Below, piece by piece: positions 45,726 to 60,664 of a DNA stretch of 64,000 bases (the stretch's first letter is position 1; each line of letters starts with the position of its first letter). Source of the DNA: Ustulina deusta (lineage: Eukaryota > Ascomycota > Sordariomycetes > Xylariales > Xylariaceae); contig JAJNNX010000003.1 of the NCBI GenBank assembly GCA_023159155.1, positions 806,001-870,000 on the forward strand, read 5' to 3'. Below the pieces are notes generated by a model. That model had not been told where the DNA came from. It ran no database searches and saw only the letters and a program-made list of their open reading frames with translations. Made by a program: the position numbers and the translations under genes.

Positions 45726-48700
45726 AGCTAATACACCTAACATACAAAAACTAACTATTAATTATACTAATTAGTTATATTTTTTTTAATAAATCTTTAT
45801 ATAAAGCTAAACTTTTAATATAATTTAATCATATAATATAAAAATAATAAAAAACTAACTATAATAGAAATTAAATAAATATAAAATATTAATAAAATTA
45901 TTATTTTTAAAACAATTAATTATAGAAATACTAATAGTACTACACCGCTTTTATTAAATCTATAAAAAAAACACAAAACCTAACTATAGTTTTATTAAAA
46001 AAACTAATATATTTATTAAACTTAAATATATATAAGCTTTTAATAAAAAACCTATAAAAATACTATACTAATTATATATGCTTATATAATAATAAGAACT
46101 ATAGAACATTAAACAAAAAAATATTATTAAAACTTAAAAACTATTGTTTTATTTTTAAAACATTTATTATTTTATTACTTTTATATACTAATAGTTCTAA
46201 TTAGTAACCCAAAATAAATAACCTAAACATTTTAAAGCAACCGTAAGACTTTAGGCTTTTTTTAATAAAGTTTACTTTAAATATTCTAATTATAAATATA
46301 TTTACTTCTAATACTATACTAACTAATAATTAAACTAATAAATACTAGCTAGCTAAGCTTTTAATATTTATATAATTAGCTTTTAGGAGCGCTATAGTTT
46401 TATATATTATTAGTTTACCTATCCTTAATCCTATATTCCGCCCTTAGAACTAATTTAATAAAAAGAATATAACTAAATAGTTTTATAAAATAAAAAAACT
46501 TTTCAAGTTATATAAACTTTTATAAACTAAATAAGTTAATTAATTATTATACTAAACAAAAACTATAATTAAAAAATATATAGTCTAATATATTATTAAT
46601 TTTTATATTAATTAAGATTAAATTATTACAAACTTAAAATAAAAATATAAAATAATTAATTTTAAGCAAACTTAATTATAAAAAAAACAACTTACTAAAC
46701 TTTTTTTAAGTATTAAAACAACTTTTTAAAATTATACTTAATTTTTCTTTAAATATATAGCTTTAATTAATAAACTTAGCTAAAAAATCCTTTTAATACT
46801 TAAAAAGTCTTATTTATACAATTTAATTAAATCAATTCTTTTTAATTATTTTAAAAGCATTTTTAACAAACATAAAATTACTAAAAATAACCTATAACAA
46901 AAAAAAATATATTAATACTATAAATATTTTTAAATAATAAACTAACTTAAAATCTTTTCTTTAGCTATAAATAGCAATATTAAGTTTTTTAAACAGTACT
47001 ACTAGCTTAGAACTATTACTAAATATACCTTTTTATCCTATTTAGCAAGCTATATAAGCATAACTGTTCTAAGCTTTACTAGTTACTTTTTTAACCTAGC
47101 CACTTATAACCACCCTTTTTATTATATCTCTAATAATCTATATATATATAAACCTAGTAATTAAATAATTAATAGCTAAAATAAAAAGCCTTTTTATTTA
47201 TAATACTTAAATAATTAAAGCAATAACTAAAATAATATAGTTACTAACTAACCAAAATTAATATTATGTTTTTTTTAATTAAATATTTTATTAAAAAATT
47301 AGCTAATAAAGCAGGCAGTAATACAAAAATAGCTAATTTAAAGCTTACGCTACTTAAGTATAATAATTAAACCTTTAAAAATATAACTAATTAAGCAACT
47401 AAAATAATTCTAGAAATATTAGTAATAATTTATATAAATACTAGTTTTATAAAGCTAAAGATTAAATATAATAAAACTATAAATTAAAAAAAAAAATTAA
47501 AAACTTTAAAGCTTTATATAAAAAATATAACTTTAAAGCTTAGTATATTAGTTTATTATACGTACTTTAGTATATTTGCTTACTTATAATTAACCTAGAT
47601 AAAATATTAAAAAAAAAAAATACAAGTAAATTTATACTTTTAGCCTTAATATAGATTTATTATAACTATTTTAATAAATACTTTTTAGTAGTTCTAGCAG
47701 CTTATAGGGCTTTATATAAATTTAATTATATTTTAAAAAATCTAAATTTTAAAAATAAAACCTAATTATAAAACCTAAAACTTAGCAAAAATAAAAACAC
47801 TTTAAATAACCTAGCTTAACTACCTGTTTTAATACTTAAACAACTAACTATAACTAATTAGCCTAACTTTAAAATAAAATTTTAAGCTAACTTGGTTTTT
47901 ATAAAATAATAAAAGTTTAATATTTTAGTTAAAAAAAACTACTTAAAATTCTAATATAATAAATAATAAAAATATTAAAATAAGCAAAAATTTATAGTAC
48001 TAAAAACAATTAATCAAATTGCTTTTTTAAATAATTTATTAATACTTATAGTTCTAGACCTTATTAATATATTTAATATATAAACCTATATAAAAGCTAT
48101 AATAATAATAAAAAAATACCTAAATAAAAAAAATAATACTACGCCTAAAACTTATAATATTACTTAACCCTATAAAATAACTAACGCTATAATAAATATA
48201 AGCATTAATTAATAAGTACTTTTATTTATTTTAGAAATAAAAAAACGGTAAATATTTTCTAACAAAATTAATAATTTATTTAAAGCCAAAATAAAGTTAA
48301 CTTAAAAAGAACTACTAAGTTTATTCCCTAATACGTTAGAATTATTTATAGTATAGGCCCTTAAAATAAAACAGATATTAAGCAAAAAAACAATTAAATT
48401 AAATTAATTAAATAAACCTAAGTTTAAAACAAATAATTAATAAATACTAGATATACCTACTTTAGAAATCAATAATATATATATAACGCTATAAAAATTT
48501 ATAAAAAAGGTCTATAAAACTTTCTAAATAAATATACTTTTATAAAACATAAAAAACTATATAAAAGCTATACTTAAAATTATAATAAAAATTAAAGAAT
48601 TACTAGAAAGCTTACTAATTACTAGATTTTTTAATACTAATGCTTAATTATATATTTTAATAAAAAGTTATATTAAAAATAACTAATTTTTTATAATTAA

Positions 48701-51700
48701 TACTTAAATAACTTAAAATAAATATTTTATTAAACTAAAAATACCTTTATAATTATATAAAAAAATTATTATTTAACTAGTATAGATTGCTAAAAAAATA
48801 TATATAAACTATTTCTATATATATAGTTCTAAATAAAAAAATAACTATTTTTTTGTTTTTAAAAATAAATTTTCTAAAAATTATAAATTATATTTTTTAT
48901 TTTAAGAATTTAGTTCTAATAGCTATATTTACCTTTAATAATATATGCATTATTACTTCTGCAACCTTGCCTATTTAATTATACCCTTATAATAAATTAA
49001 TACTTAAAGTTATAAAAAACTAATAGTTATTTATATATAAAGAGCTACTATAAATAGCTATAATTAATTTTTAATTAATATTTAAATTTTATTTTTATTA
49101 TATATTACTAAAGTAACTTTTAACTTAGTACTAAACTTAAATAATAAAATTATATAAGAATATTTTTATAATACTAATTAGTTATTTATAAACTATATAA
49201 ACTAAATATTAAAGCTAGATAATAATATTTTTTTTATAAATATTTTATTAAATAGTAAATTTTTAATAGTTTTTAGAACTATTATTTATAAAATTATAAA
49301 AAAAATAAAAAAGGCAAAAATCTTAAAAGCTAAATAAATAATAATTTTTTTTTTTTTTTTAATATTTATAATATATAAACCTAAATTAAAAAAAGTTTAC
49401 TTAATTAATAATATAAAACATAATAATTCTATACTTCTAAAGTTAATTAATTAAAAAAAAAAAGCTTTAGTAAAAATATATAATTAGTATAAACTAAATA
49501 AAATATCTAAAAAAAAAAAGATTTATTTAAATATTTATTTATATTTTGCTATATAACCTAAAAAAACTTAATTAACTAAAGAACACTTTTAAAAAATCAA
49601 AAAAAACATAAAAATATTAAAACTTATTAATTAAAAAAAAAAACTTTTAATTAAAGTGCTATATAAATATAAAATAGCGTTAGTTTAAAATTTTAGTAAA
49701 ATTAAAAAAATATATAATAAAATTATATTATTATATAAAATCTAAATAATACTATATAAAGCTTAGCAAGTAAAAAGAATTTTTATTTTTGTATTATTAT
49801 AAAAAAAAGTACTAAATATATTTAAAACCTAACTTATAAATAATATATTAAAAAAAAAATATAGTATATATTAGAACATATAATTTATTGTAAAAAAAAA
49901 AAATAAAAAGCTTAAACTAATTAATTTTACTACTAAACTAAACATAATTATAATCTAAAATATTTTTTTACTAAAAAGCTATAATAAATTTATTAAAAAA
50001 TTTATTATATATAAAATCTTATTAGTAATTGATTTTTTTTTTAAATATAATTAAATATTTTCTTTTTTTTTTTAGTTAAGTACTAATAGTTTTTTTTATA
50101 TTACTTAGAATTTTATAAATAATAATACTTTTTTAAAGCATAACAAATTTAGTAGCTTATTTTTTTAAAATAATTAGTTAAATACTATATAATATTATAC
50201 CTAAAAAATACAAACTATTCTTTAATAATATAAAAATTAAAAAGCTTATTACTTATTATAATAATTAAAAAATTATTTTTAATATATAGTAATTTATTTT
50301 TAAACATATTAAAAATATTAATATAGTTTTACTAAATTTTGAATTAGCAAATATTATTATAAGCAGTATTAAAAACAAATAGTATAAGCTAATAATAATA
50401 TTAGTTAGATATTTTTATAAAACTAATAGCTATAAACTTATAAAAGCTAAAATATTTAAAATTTTAAAATAAATAATATATAACAATATTACAAAAATAA
50501 AAACTTTTTTAAAAATAAATAGTTATTATTAAACATAAATAAAAACATATATTATAATAATATTTTTATTAATTATATTTTTTTAGTATAATATTAAGTT
50601 TATTTAAAAAAATAATTAAAAACAAATAATAATAATATTATAATAAGCTTTAATAATTATTTTTTATTTAATTACCCAAGATTATAAAACTAAAAAAATC
50701 TAATTAAAAATTAATGCTTTAAAAAAAGAAAAAATATTATACTTTATTAACTAATTAAAAATAAAATATACTTATTTAAATATAAGTTAGAAATTTAAAA
50801 AAAACTTAAATTAAATTATAATATAATAATAAAAAAGTGCTTAAAAGTTATTAAAACTTTTTGCTAACTATAAAACTATTTATATAAAATCAAATTTTAT
50901 TTAAAAATAAATATAAAAGTATTAATTATTTAATTAAACAATAAATTTTTTATATTATTTAGTATAGTTCTAACTTAATAAGTTGCTTTTATTAAAATAT
51001 TTAATTTTAAATTGTATTATGTTTTTAAAAAAAAAACATATAGCAACAAACAAACTATTACGCAAACTAAAAAAACTATTAAATAAGTTAAATAATTAAT
51101 AAAAAAAAATATAAAAAACTTTATTAATTTTTAATTTTATATTATAATAGTTAAACTAATAATTACTTTAAATACTAATATTTTTTTTAAATTAAAACAA
51201 AAATAATTAATATATTTATAAAAACTAGCAATATATTTTATTACTAAAAACTTGCTTAATTGTTTTATAATAGTAATATATAAAAAAATCTATAAAAATT
51301 AAGCTTTTTAATTTTTTATTTATAAAAATTGCTTCTAAAAAAAAACAAAACTACTATACTAGATCTAATATTATATTAATAACTTTAATAATTAAAAACG
51401 TTTTTTTAAAAAAGCTATATATAACTAAAATATTAAAACTAAAACTCTCTATATTATAAAATTGCTACTTAATACTACTAGAAAAATTTATATAAAAATA
51501 TTAAAAATGTTTTAAAAAGCTATAAGTTATATTAATAAATATAAAACAAGCAATCTAAAAAAAATTATTGCTATAATAAAGCTAAAAATATATTTATAAA
51601 TTAAATTTTTAATATTTAATTTATATTTAATAATAATAAGTTTAAAGCAATTATTAAAGCTAAATATAAAATATTAACTTATTTTAAAGCAATACTACTT

Positions 51701-54700
51701 TAATTAACTAATTTTAAAAATATTGCTTAATTTATTAAGTAATATATTATTTATTAATATAGCATTTCTATTAAAATCAAATATAATAATAGTTCTAAAA
51801 ATAAAAAAAAAGTTATAATAGCTAAAGTATAACTTAGATTTATAATAACTTATAGTATAGTATATTACTTTTAAAGCTAAAAATTTATTAAGTTAAGCTA
51901 TAAAGCAATTATTAGCAGCTTTAAAAAAATAATTTAAAAAATAAAAAAAAACTAAATTAAATAACTTAATAAAATAATCTAAGCTAATAAAACTATTACT
52001 TAATATTATAGCTATAGTATATATAAAATAATTTATAGCTAATTATTAGTTTTATTAATTAAAAATATTATTTTAATATAGCAGATTATTAATTAGTAAA
52101 ATATTTTTGATTATATATTTTTTTTAATATATAAAATATAGCAATTTAAAAAAAAAAAGAAATTTAGCTAAAGTCCAACGCATTATTACTAAAAAAAAAC
52201 GCCAAGCTATAAAATAAACTAATTAGCAATATACCTATAAGGTCCGCTTTATAGCTTTAAAAAAAAAAAACCTTGTTTTTATATTTAATACTTTATTAAA
52301 TAATAATAAATTTTAAAGCGCTAAACTTTTATATAAATAAAAAGGCCTATTTTTTATAGTATCTAAAGAAAAAAATAAAAAATAAAAAATAAAAAAGCTA
52401 AAAAGATATATAAAAGTAAAAACTTATATATTAAATAGCTTATAACTATTTATTAAAAATAAAACTAAATATTAAAAACTAATTAACTTTATTATTAATA
52501 AATAAACAATAAGCTTACTAAAAAATAACTATTATAAAAAAAATATAAATATAGCTAAAATAGCCCTAATTAAAGCTATAATATAACTAAACAAAAATTA
52601 AATAAAACTTAAAATATAGCTAGATATAGCTAAGATATAGCTTAAATAAGCTTAAATATACTTAAATATAACTTAAAATATAATTAGATATAGCTAGAAC
52701 ATAGTTTAAATAAATTATAATATAGCTTAAATAAGCTAAAAATATTAAAATATAAATAAAATAATTAAAAAAAATTAAAAAATTATTAGTAATAAAATTT
52801 TATTATATTAAATTAAAATTTTAATTAAAACAAGCTTAAAAATTAAATATTTAAGCTTTAATAATTTATAATTAAAAAAAAAGTTTATTAATTAGTAAGT
52901 AATATTTTTTTAAATTTAAAAATTAGAAAAATAAATATAACTAAAATCTATAAATCTAGCACTATATATTATAACAATATTATCTTAATTAGCTTAGATC
53001 TATTATAAAGCAATACTTATTATTTATATTTTTGCTTTTTTTTATTGTTTTTATGTTATTTTTTTACTTTTAAGAACTTGTTTTAAAACAATAATTTTAT
53101 TATTGCCTTATAAGCAGATTAATTAAAAAATATATAAAATAATATATAATAATTTCTATTTAATTAATTTAAATTAAAAATTTCTTTAGGCTATTTTATT
53201 TATTTAAATTTTTATTTTTATTTTTTCGGGTTACTATAGTATATAAATAAGCATACTTAGTATTGCTTATATAATATTTGTAGTCCGGCTAGCTAACTAA
53301 ATAAACATAATTACTATAAGCGCTAGATTATAAAAGATTTATTAACTTATATTTAAAAAATAGCTATATTTTAAAATAACTATTATTTTTAAATTTTTAA
53401 AATTAATAAATATATAATTAGCAAAAAATAAAATTAAAGGTTCTAGTTAACTAAATAGCAAATATTATTACTTATGCTAAACAATTAAGCATTATAAAAA
53501 AATATTTGCTAAATAGGCTATTATAGCGTAGCTTAATATAAAAAGGCATAAGTTTACTAGTAAATATTATAACTATTTTAAATATAGCTTTATTATTAAA
53601 TATTATAAAAAATAAAAAATAAATATTCTAGTATATATATTAATTAGTAGTATAATTATTTAAAGCTTTAATAATAAAATAATAAAAAATCTAATAATTA
53701 TTATTAAATATTTCTATTAGCTATATATAAAAATCAAAAAAAAAATATAAAGCTTATTTATTTATATTAATTAAAAAAGCTATAATATTTATTTTAATTA
53801 TATTTAAAAGTTTTTTTTTAAATAATATATAACTCTGTTAGTTTACTAAAGTCTTTTAGTAATACTATATATTTTAGAACTATAGCTTTAAAAAAATATA
53901 TATTTAAAAAAAATATAACTAGAATTATTAAAGCTATATTAAATTTTAATTCAAAATAAATAATATATTATAATTTAGTACTAAATAATAATAAAAATAG
54001 TATAATAGTTATTTTAAAAATATAATTTATATACTAATTAGCCTAATTAAAATATTTATTAGTTCTAACATATATTATTTTGATTAATATCTAATTATTA
54101 AAGTTTTTTTTATAACCTAGTTTTTTTTTAATTAATTATAATAAAAAATCAGGATTATATAAGCTAGCTCAGAACAAAAGATTTTTATAGTTAAAAAAAA
54201 AAAATAATTAAACATTAAGCTTACTAGTAGTAAAATAGCATAATTAAAAATAATATATAAGATTTAATATATATAATAGTAAGTTAGTTAGTATAAAAGC
54301 TTTAAATATACTCTAATTAATAATACTTATTTTTTTTTAGATTATTTAAACTTTTAAATTAATTTATAAAATAATTAAAACTTAAAGTTTTAATTGTTTA
54401 TTAGTAATCTAATTAAATATAGATATATTTATATAATATTTAATATAGCTAATATAAAAATAATAATTATATAGCAGACAAAAATAACTAAAAAAAGCTA
54501 ATATATATTTTTTATTTTAAAATAATTAATTACTAGATATTATAAAAAACAACAAAAAATAAAAATATATATTATAATATATTATATATAAACTAATTAT
54601 TATAAATTAAATAAATAAAATTAGAAATATAAAAAAGTATAAATATAAATATAGTTTATATAAGAAAATAAATAAATAAATTAAAAAAAGACACCTAACT

Positions 54701-56432
54701 TATATAAAACTAATAAATATTACTTTTTATAAAATAATATAAATAAAAAAAGTTTTAATTAGTATTTTCTTTTAATAATAACTTATATTAGAAAAAAACT
54801 AATAAAGCTTTTATAAAAAAATAATATAAATTAACCAAACTTATACTAGTTTGGCAGACCTTATATTTAGCTTTTAATTATTTATTTTCTAGCTAATATA
54901 CTTTATACTATTAATCCTTAGATCTTACTTATTAATATATAGACTATATATTTATTATATTTTATTTATACTTTTAATTATTAATAAATAGAACTAATAC
55001 TTTGCTTTAATATTAAAACTATTATATAATCAGCTTATTTTAGTATTATTACTTTAAATTATTATATTTAAAATATTTTAATTAATTTATTTAAAATATT
55101 ATTAAAAAGATTTAAAAAATATAATTTTTTTTTCTAATAGTATTATTGCTATTATACTATTTAAGCTAATATAATATATATTGCTAAATAAACTGCTATA
55201 TATAAATTACTATAATAAAAAACTGCTATTTTATTTTTGCTAAAAATATAAAAATATTTTATATAACTACAAAACTTTTTTAAGTATTATAACTTAAGCT
55301 TTTTATAACTTGCTTAGATTTAGACTAATTAATATATTTTAAAAAATATAATAGTATTAATAACTAAATATATTAAAAGTTAATATATTAATTACTATAG
55401 TAATTAGTTATTTTAAACTATAAGTAGTATTTAAAAGTATTTTTGTATAAATATTTTTTAAGCTTAAAATAAAAACTTTAATAAAAATTACTTTATTTTT
55501 TAATTTTTTAAAAAATAAAATAAATCTATTAGTTTTATAGTATTTAAAGCAATTAAAACAATTAAAACTAGGCATACTTTTCATTATTAGTTTATTATAA
55601 TTTATAATATTAAACAAAAAATATTATATATTATAGATTTTATTAATAATAGTATAATAATTAATGCTTATTAAAAAAATTTTGTTGTTTTTAACCATGT
55701 TTAAAAATTATTATTTAACGGTTACCTGCTTAGACCTAAACTTGTAATATTAATCCTTAGTATTTAATAAAATAATAGCTAGTGCTATAATTATTTTTAT
55801 AGAACTTATATATTTTTAGTCTTTTATAAACTAAAGCTTTAAAAAAAAAAATTTATTATAAATAAAAAACCCTATAATTTAAACAAAAATATATAAAATA
55901 ATTTATTAAAATATTATAAAAACTATATTATAATTTATATAAAAAAGCTAGTTTTAGATTTCTAGTTATAAACTTAATTAATCTAGCTAGCTTAGCTAAT
56001 CTTTTAATAAAATTAGTTAATTTTTTAGCTAATTATTTTATTTATTAATTTCTAATTTATAAAATTTTACTTAAAATATTATAAATATTTATAAAATTTA
56101 ATTATAAAAATATATAGTTAGTATAACCTAAAATATAAAAATATTTTTTTATTATTATAATGTTTAGCAGCTAATAGAATTAAGATTCCTATTAATATGC
56201 CTTTTTATAATAATTATTAATATATAAATAATAAATTTTTTAAAAAACAACTAATTTTTTTTTATTTCTAAAAATATTTAAATAACTAATAGTTTTAGTA
56301 CTTATATTATTAATATAATAATTAAATAAAAACAATATATCTAGGCTAATACTATAAATATTAAGGTATAACTTATTATTTAGCTTTATAAGCTAAATAT
56401 AAAAATAATTTATAAATAATTATTTAAACTAT

Positions 56433-56701
56433 TGCAGCAGGGCTGGTGCTAGCGGCCCGCTGGCAGCTGCGAATATGGCTGCACGTTAATTGTTAGCCGT
56501 ATTCGGGCCGCCTGCGGCCCGAATCGGCTGATCTTTGGCTATATTTAGAGGTTCGAATAGTTATAAAAACCTTCGAACTTCTCAGAGCAACACTTACTTT
56601 AGACGTATAGCATTCATACTAGTTTTTTAGTAGTAAGCGCTTTAGTTTATTTTTGTTGTTTTTTTAGTTGTTTTAGTGTTAAGTTGCCCTATCTTTTTTT
56701 A
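56433..56701. repeat. Element B left LTR (269 bp)
   Basis: Pairs with 60396-60664. It contains a GC-rich hairpin (56495-56529), then a TATAAAAA box (56562-56569) bracketed by GTTCGAA (56551-56557) and TTCGAAC (56572-56578), a likely promoter with the transcribed R region downstream. Confidence 0.85.
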
Positions 56702-56739
56702 ATAGTATTTTTAGTAAAGCTATAATAGAGCAGTTTCCT

Positions 56740-59700
56740 ATACAAATTTATATATAATAATATTTGCAAACGTTTATTGTTTCTCGGAGCGCAACCTATG
56801 ATCGGAGACTAATGCTTGACGCCTTTTTATATAAATTACTATATAAATATATCTATAACCTATTAATAGATTTAATGCCAGCTGCGCGAAAACTAATATA
56901 GCTAACTTAATTAAACTAACTAACCCAGCCAATATATAGCCGATCAGTTAGCCAGTTAATTAACTAACTTACGAATAGCTAATTCCCTGTACAAATATAT
57001 CTATAAGCAGCTTTTTATATAAATCTATATATAAGTTTATTTATGGCTATATATTTTCTAGAAAGCTTAGTTTGTTAGCTATATATGTTAAATAGCTAAT
57101 TAAGCCTAGTCTGTACGATTAACTAAACTAATTGCTTATATGTGTTAATTAGCTTTGCTGCTTTAGCTATACGTATTTACTGCCGAGTCCCTTGCTAGAA
57201 TACATGTATAAACAACCTGCCATACAAATTAGTATATAGACTTGTTTATAGCTATATAACCTATAGGGAGCCTTTGGTCTATTAGTCTAAGTAGCTATTC
57301 CGGTTAGCTAGGCTAGCTATACGTATTAATCAGCCGATTTAGCCTAGTTTGTGTTAATTAGTTAGTTTATATGTTTATATATACGTTTAAGTAGTCCACT
57401 ATATAAATTTGTATATAAACGCGCTTCTACCCGTATGCTATACATATAACATACCGATTAGCTAATTGCTTTTGTTTTTTAGGCTTCAATTAGCTAGGCT
57501 AGTTATATATGCGTTAATTAGCCCAATTGGCCCATTGCCTTATTGGCCAGCCATACGTATTGCTAAGTTAAACAATTAGTCAGTTCTTTTGTTAAAAAGT
57601 TGTTTGAGCAGACCTACATATATTTTATATATAAATATGCTTGTACGCCTTTTAATCTAAAAAAAATCTTTGTTCTAAGCTGCCGGTTAATTAGTTAATT
57701 AGTTAGTTGATTAGCTAATTGCTTTATAAGTTCCCTATCCAAATATACCTACAAGCCAAGTCCTATATAAGTTATTATATAAACTAGCTTGCAAATATAT
57801 AGCTTTTAAGGAAACTTTTGTTTTAGCCCGCAATTACTAATCGCTAATCTTGTTATATTAATTAGCTAAGTTGCCTTGTTAGCTAGTTATATATATTATT
57901 ACCTACGTTAATTAGTTATTTGTGTTAATTAATCAAATCTATATTTAAATATTTATATAAATAAGTTGCTATATAAGTTTATATATAAACCTGCTTGTAT
58001 ATATATTACTTATAAAAAACTATCGCTTTAAGTCCTTTATTTAGTCCTTTGTTTAATTAGCGTTTTATTAATCAGCCGGATCCCTTATCACAAATAGTCC
58101 TATAAATAGATCCCTATACAAATTATATATAAATATGCTTGTAGTACTATAACTTACAAGAAGATTTGCTCCAAGCTATGTATTTGTTCTAAGCCTTTAT
58201 TAGCTATACATATATTTCTATTTTTGTAATTTTTATTGTTTAGCATTTTTAGCATTTTTATTGTTTTTTTTTGTTATTTTTAAGCTTTTATACTATTAAT
58301 CAGCCAGTTCTTCTATACAAATTGCCGTACAAACAAGTACCTATATAGTTTATATAAAAGTTAGTTCAAATATATATAATCTAAAAAAAGCATTAATTAA
58401 ACCTTGTTTTTAAAGCTTTGTTTTAGAAACGTTGTTTTTGTTGTAGTATTTAGCGCTATATATCGCTCTTTAAATTGTTGCGTTGTTAATTAGCTAGGCC
58501 GTTTACGTTTAGTAACCTACAAATATATTCACGTACTAAATTATATGCAAATATATTTATAGCTTATAAAAAAACGTCTATTTATAGTTTTAATCGACGA
58601 ATTATATACCGATTAGCTAGTCTTTTACTTTAGTAGCTATACTGTTTAGTCCCGCATTCAATAGCTATACAAACAGATCCCCATACAATTTGTATACAAA
58701 TATGCTCCTACACCTATAGTCCAAAAAAAACTACTATTCTAATTAACGGATTGCTACGCTGCCAATCGGCTAATTTAGTTATATATGTATTAATTAGTTA
58801 TATATACGCATTAGCTAGTTTAGCTGTTATATATACGATTAATTAGCAACTTAGCTAATATAATTGCATATAAACAGCCACTTATATTAATTTATATATA
58901 TATATATTTATATTAATTTATTATACCCCGTTTGCTATTGATTAGCTATTTTTGTTATATATATATTAATTAGCAAATTTATTATGTTTTATACGATTTT
59001 TAGCTATATTTGCCGTTAAACAGCAATTTTTTTGTTATATATGCTGTTAATTAGCAAGTTTACTACGTTTTAGTTATATATAAGCAAGCATACATATAAT
59101 TTTTTATGCAAACTTGTTTGTATATATATTAATTACCTATGCAAAGGCTTTCCGATTAGCTCCACACTATCTATACTAATCAGTTTATTTGCTTGCTATA
59201 CTAATTAGTTAATATATTATATAAAAGATATAAGCATACAAACAATTGCTTATATAAATTATATGGCAATCTGCTTACACTTATATAATTTATATGTTTT
59301 ATGCCTTATATATATAGCAATACGTATATAGCGCTACAGATATAGCATAGCACTACCGATTAATTAATATATTATTGCTGCGCTAATTAGTTAGAATTAT
59401 TATTACTATACTAACTAGTTAATTTGTTATATATAAACAACCTCCTATACTATTTTATATATAAACTTGCTTATAGCATACTTATATTATATAGTTAGCT
59501 GTACTACTAATTAGTTTATTATTACTACAAATATAACATAGCACTAACAAATTATTATTGCTGCGCTAATTAGTTATTTAATTGCATACAAATAACTCTT
59601 TATACTATTTTATATATAGACCTATTTATACTATATATATTATATAGTTATTGCAGCACTACCGATTAGTTCGTTATTACTGCGCTAATCAGCTATTTTA

Positions 59701-59840
59701 TATATATATATATAGCACTACTAATGCATTATTGCTGCGCTGCTAATCAACAAGTTCTTTTTGCGTACGAGCGGCCACCTATACTGATTTGTATAGGGTT
59801 GCGCTCGTACTTGCAATTTTTAGAGTTATTCACAAAATCC
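56740..59840. repeat. Degenerate tandem satellite, ~16 units of ~190 bp
   Basis: A core close to TATATAAAC-TGCTTGTA recurs at about 56753, 57032, 57222, 57411, 57633, 57786, 57981, 58122, 58346, 58542, 58691, 58885, 59105, 59260, 59455 and 59610. Spacings run 141-224 bp apart from a first gap of ~280. Between cores lie TATACAAATT lead-ins, a TTTTGTTCTAAGC-like word and GTTAATTAGCTA words. Units are strongly diverged, so period and count are approximate. Confidence 0.65.
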
Positions 59841-60395
59841 ACAAGGCTAATCAGTGCTTATTCTACAAACTTCAACCTATATATATACTACCAAAAAATG
59901 TTACTACAGTTATATAAAGATTTATATATATAAAAAATAGTAAGAACTATAGCATAACTTCTTATATAGAGATTTAGCTTAGGTTCGAAATAGTAGCTAA
60001 CCGTAGCACCTACTTAAGTTCTAATAGAAAAGTACTAGTAAATACTACTATATATGTTAAGTCTAAACAGAATTATATATGTTTTATATAAAAATATATT
60101 GATAGAATACAAAAAAATAAGTTATTTAAAGGGCTAAAAAGTTATACTATACAAGGCATATAAACTAAAAAAAAAGCTATGGACTAAAGGAAGTCTAGTA
60201 TAATTATAACCGGTTTAGCAATTAGCTAATCAAAAGCTTAGTAGCTTAGTAGGTTAGGGCTAGTTCTTTTTTTTTTAGGCCGTTAAAGCCTAGGGGTTCA
60301 AGTAGGTATTATATTATATTGTTTTTTTTGGTATTTTTAGCCCTGCAGTTAGATTCAAAGCTATCTAAAGAATAAAGCTCCAAATAAAAGAAGTT

Positions 60396-60664
60396 TGTAG
60401 CAAAGCTAATGCTAACGGCCCACTAGCAGCTGCAAATATAGCTGCATGTTAATTGTTAGCCGTATTCGGGCCGCCTATGGCCCGAATCGGCTGATCTTTG
60501 GCTACATTCAGGGGTTCAAATAGCTATAAAAGCCTTCGAACTTCTCAAAGCAACACTTATTTTAAATGTATAACATTCATACTAGTTTCCTAGTAGCAGG
60601 CGCTCTAGTTTATTTTTATTATTTTTTTAGTTGTTTTAGTATTAAGTTGCCCCGTTTTTCTTTA
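60396..60664. repeat. Element B right LTR (269 bp)
   Basis: Pairs with 56433-56701. Neither copy is uniformly the more mutated: the left one keeps more GC in its first ~65 bp, the right one keeps more around the TATA box and 3' third. Preceded by the purine-rich AAAAGAAG. Confidence 0.85.

Larger units (their letters stand above)
56433..60664. mobile_element. LTR element B: non-autonomous, satellite-bearing, nested in A
   Basis: 4,232 bp. Direct LTRs at 56433-56701 and 60396-60664 align over 269 bp without gaps, differing by transitions. CTAT flanks both sides (56429-56432 and 60665-60668). The interior (56702-60395) has no coding capacity and is mostly a degenerate ~190-bp tandem repeat. 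It shares its LTR start (TG-CAGCAGGGCTGGTGC type) and post-LTR leader with element A, suggesting it borrowed A-type machinery, as LARD/TRIM elements do. Confidence 0.8.

Noticed and set aside
55408..55617. 69-codon open frame on the minus strand in the AT block
   Set aside because: Low-complexity Lys/Asn/Ile/Phe composition typical of chance frames in AT-rich DNA; no family resemblance.
59724..59933. 69-codon open frame on the plus strand
   Set aside because: It lies inside the tail of the satellite array and overlaps repeat words; no homology.
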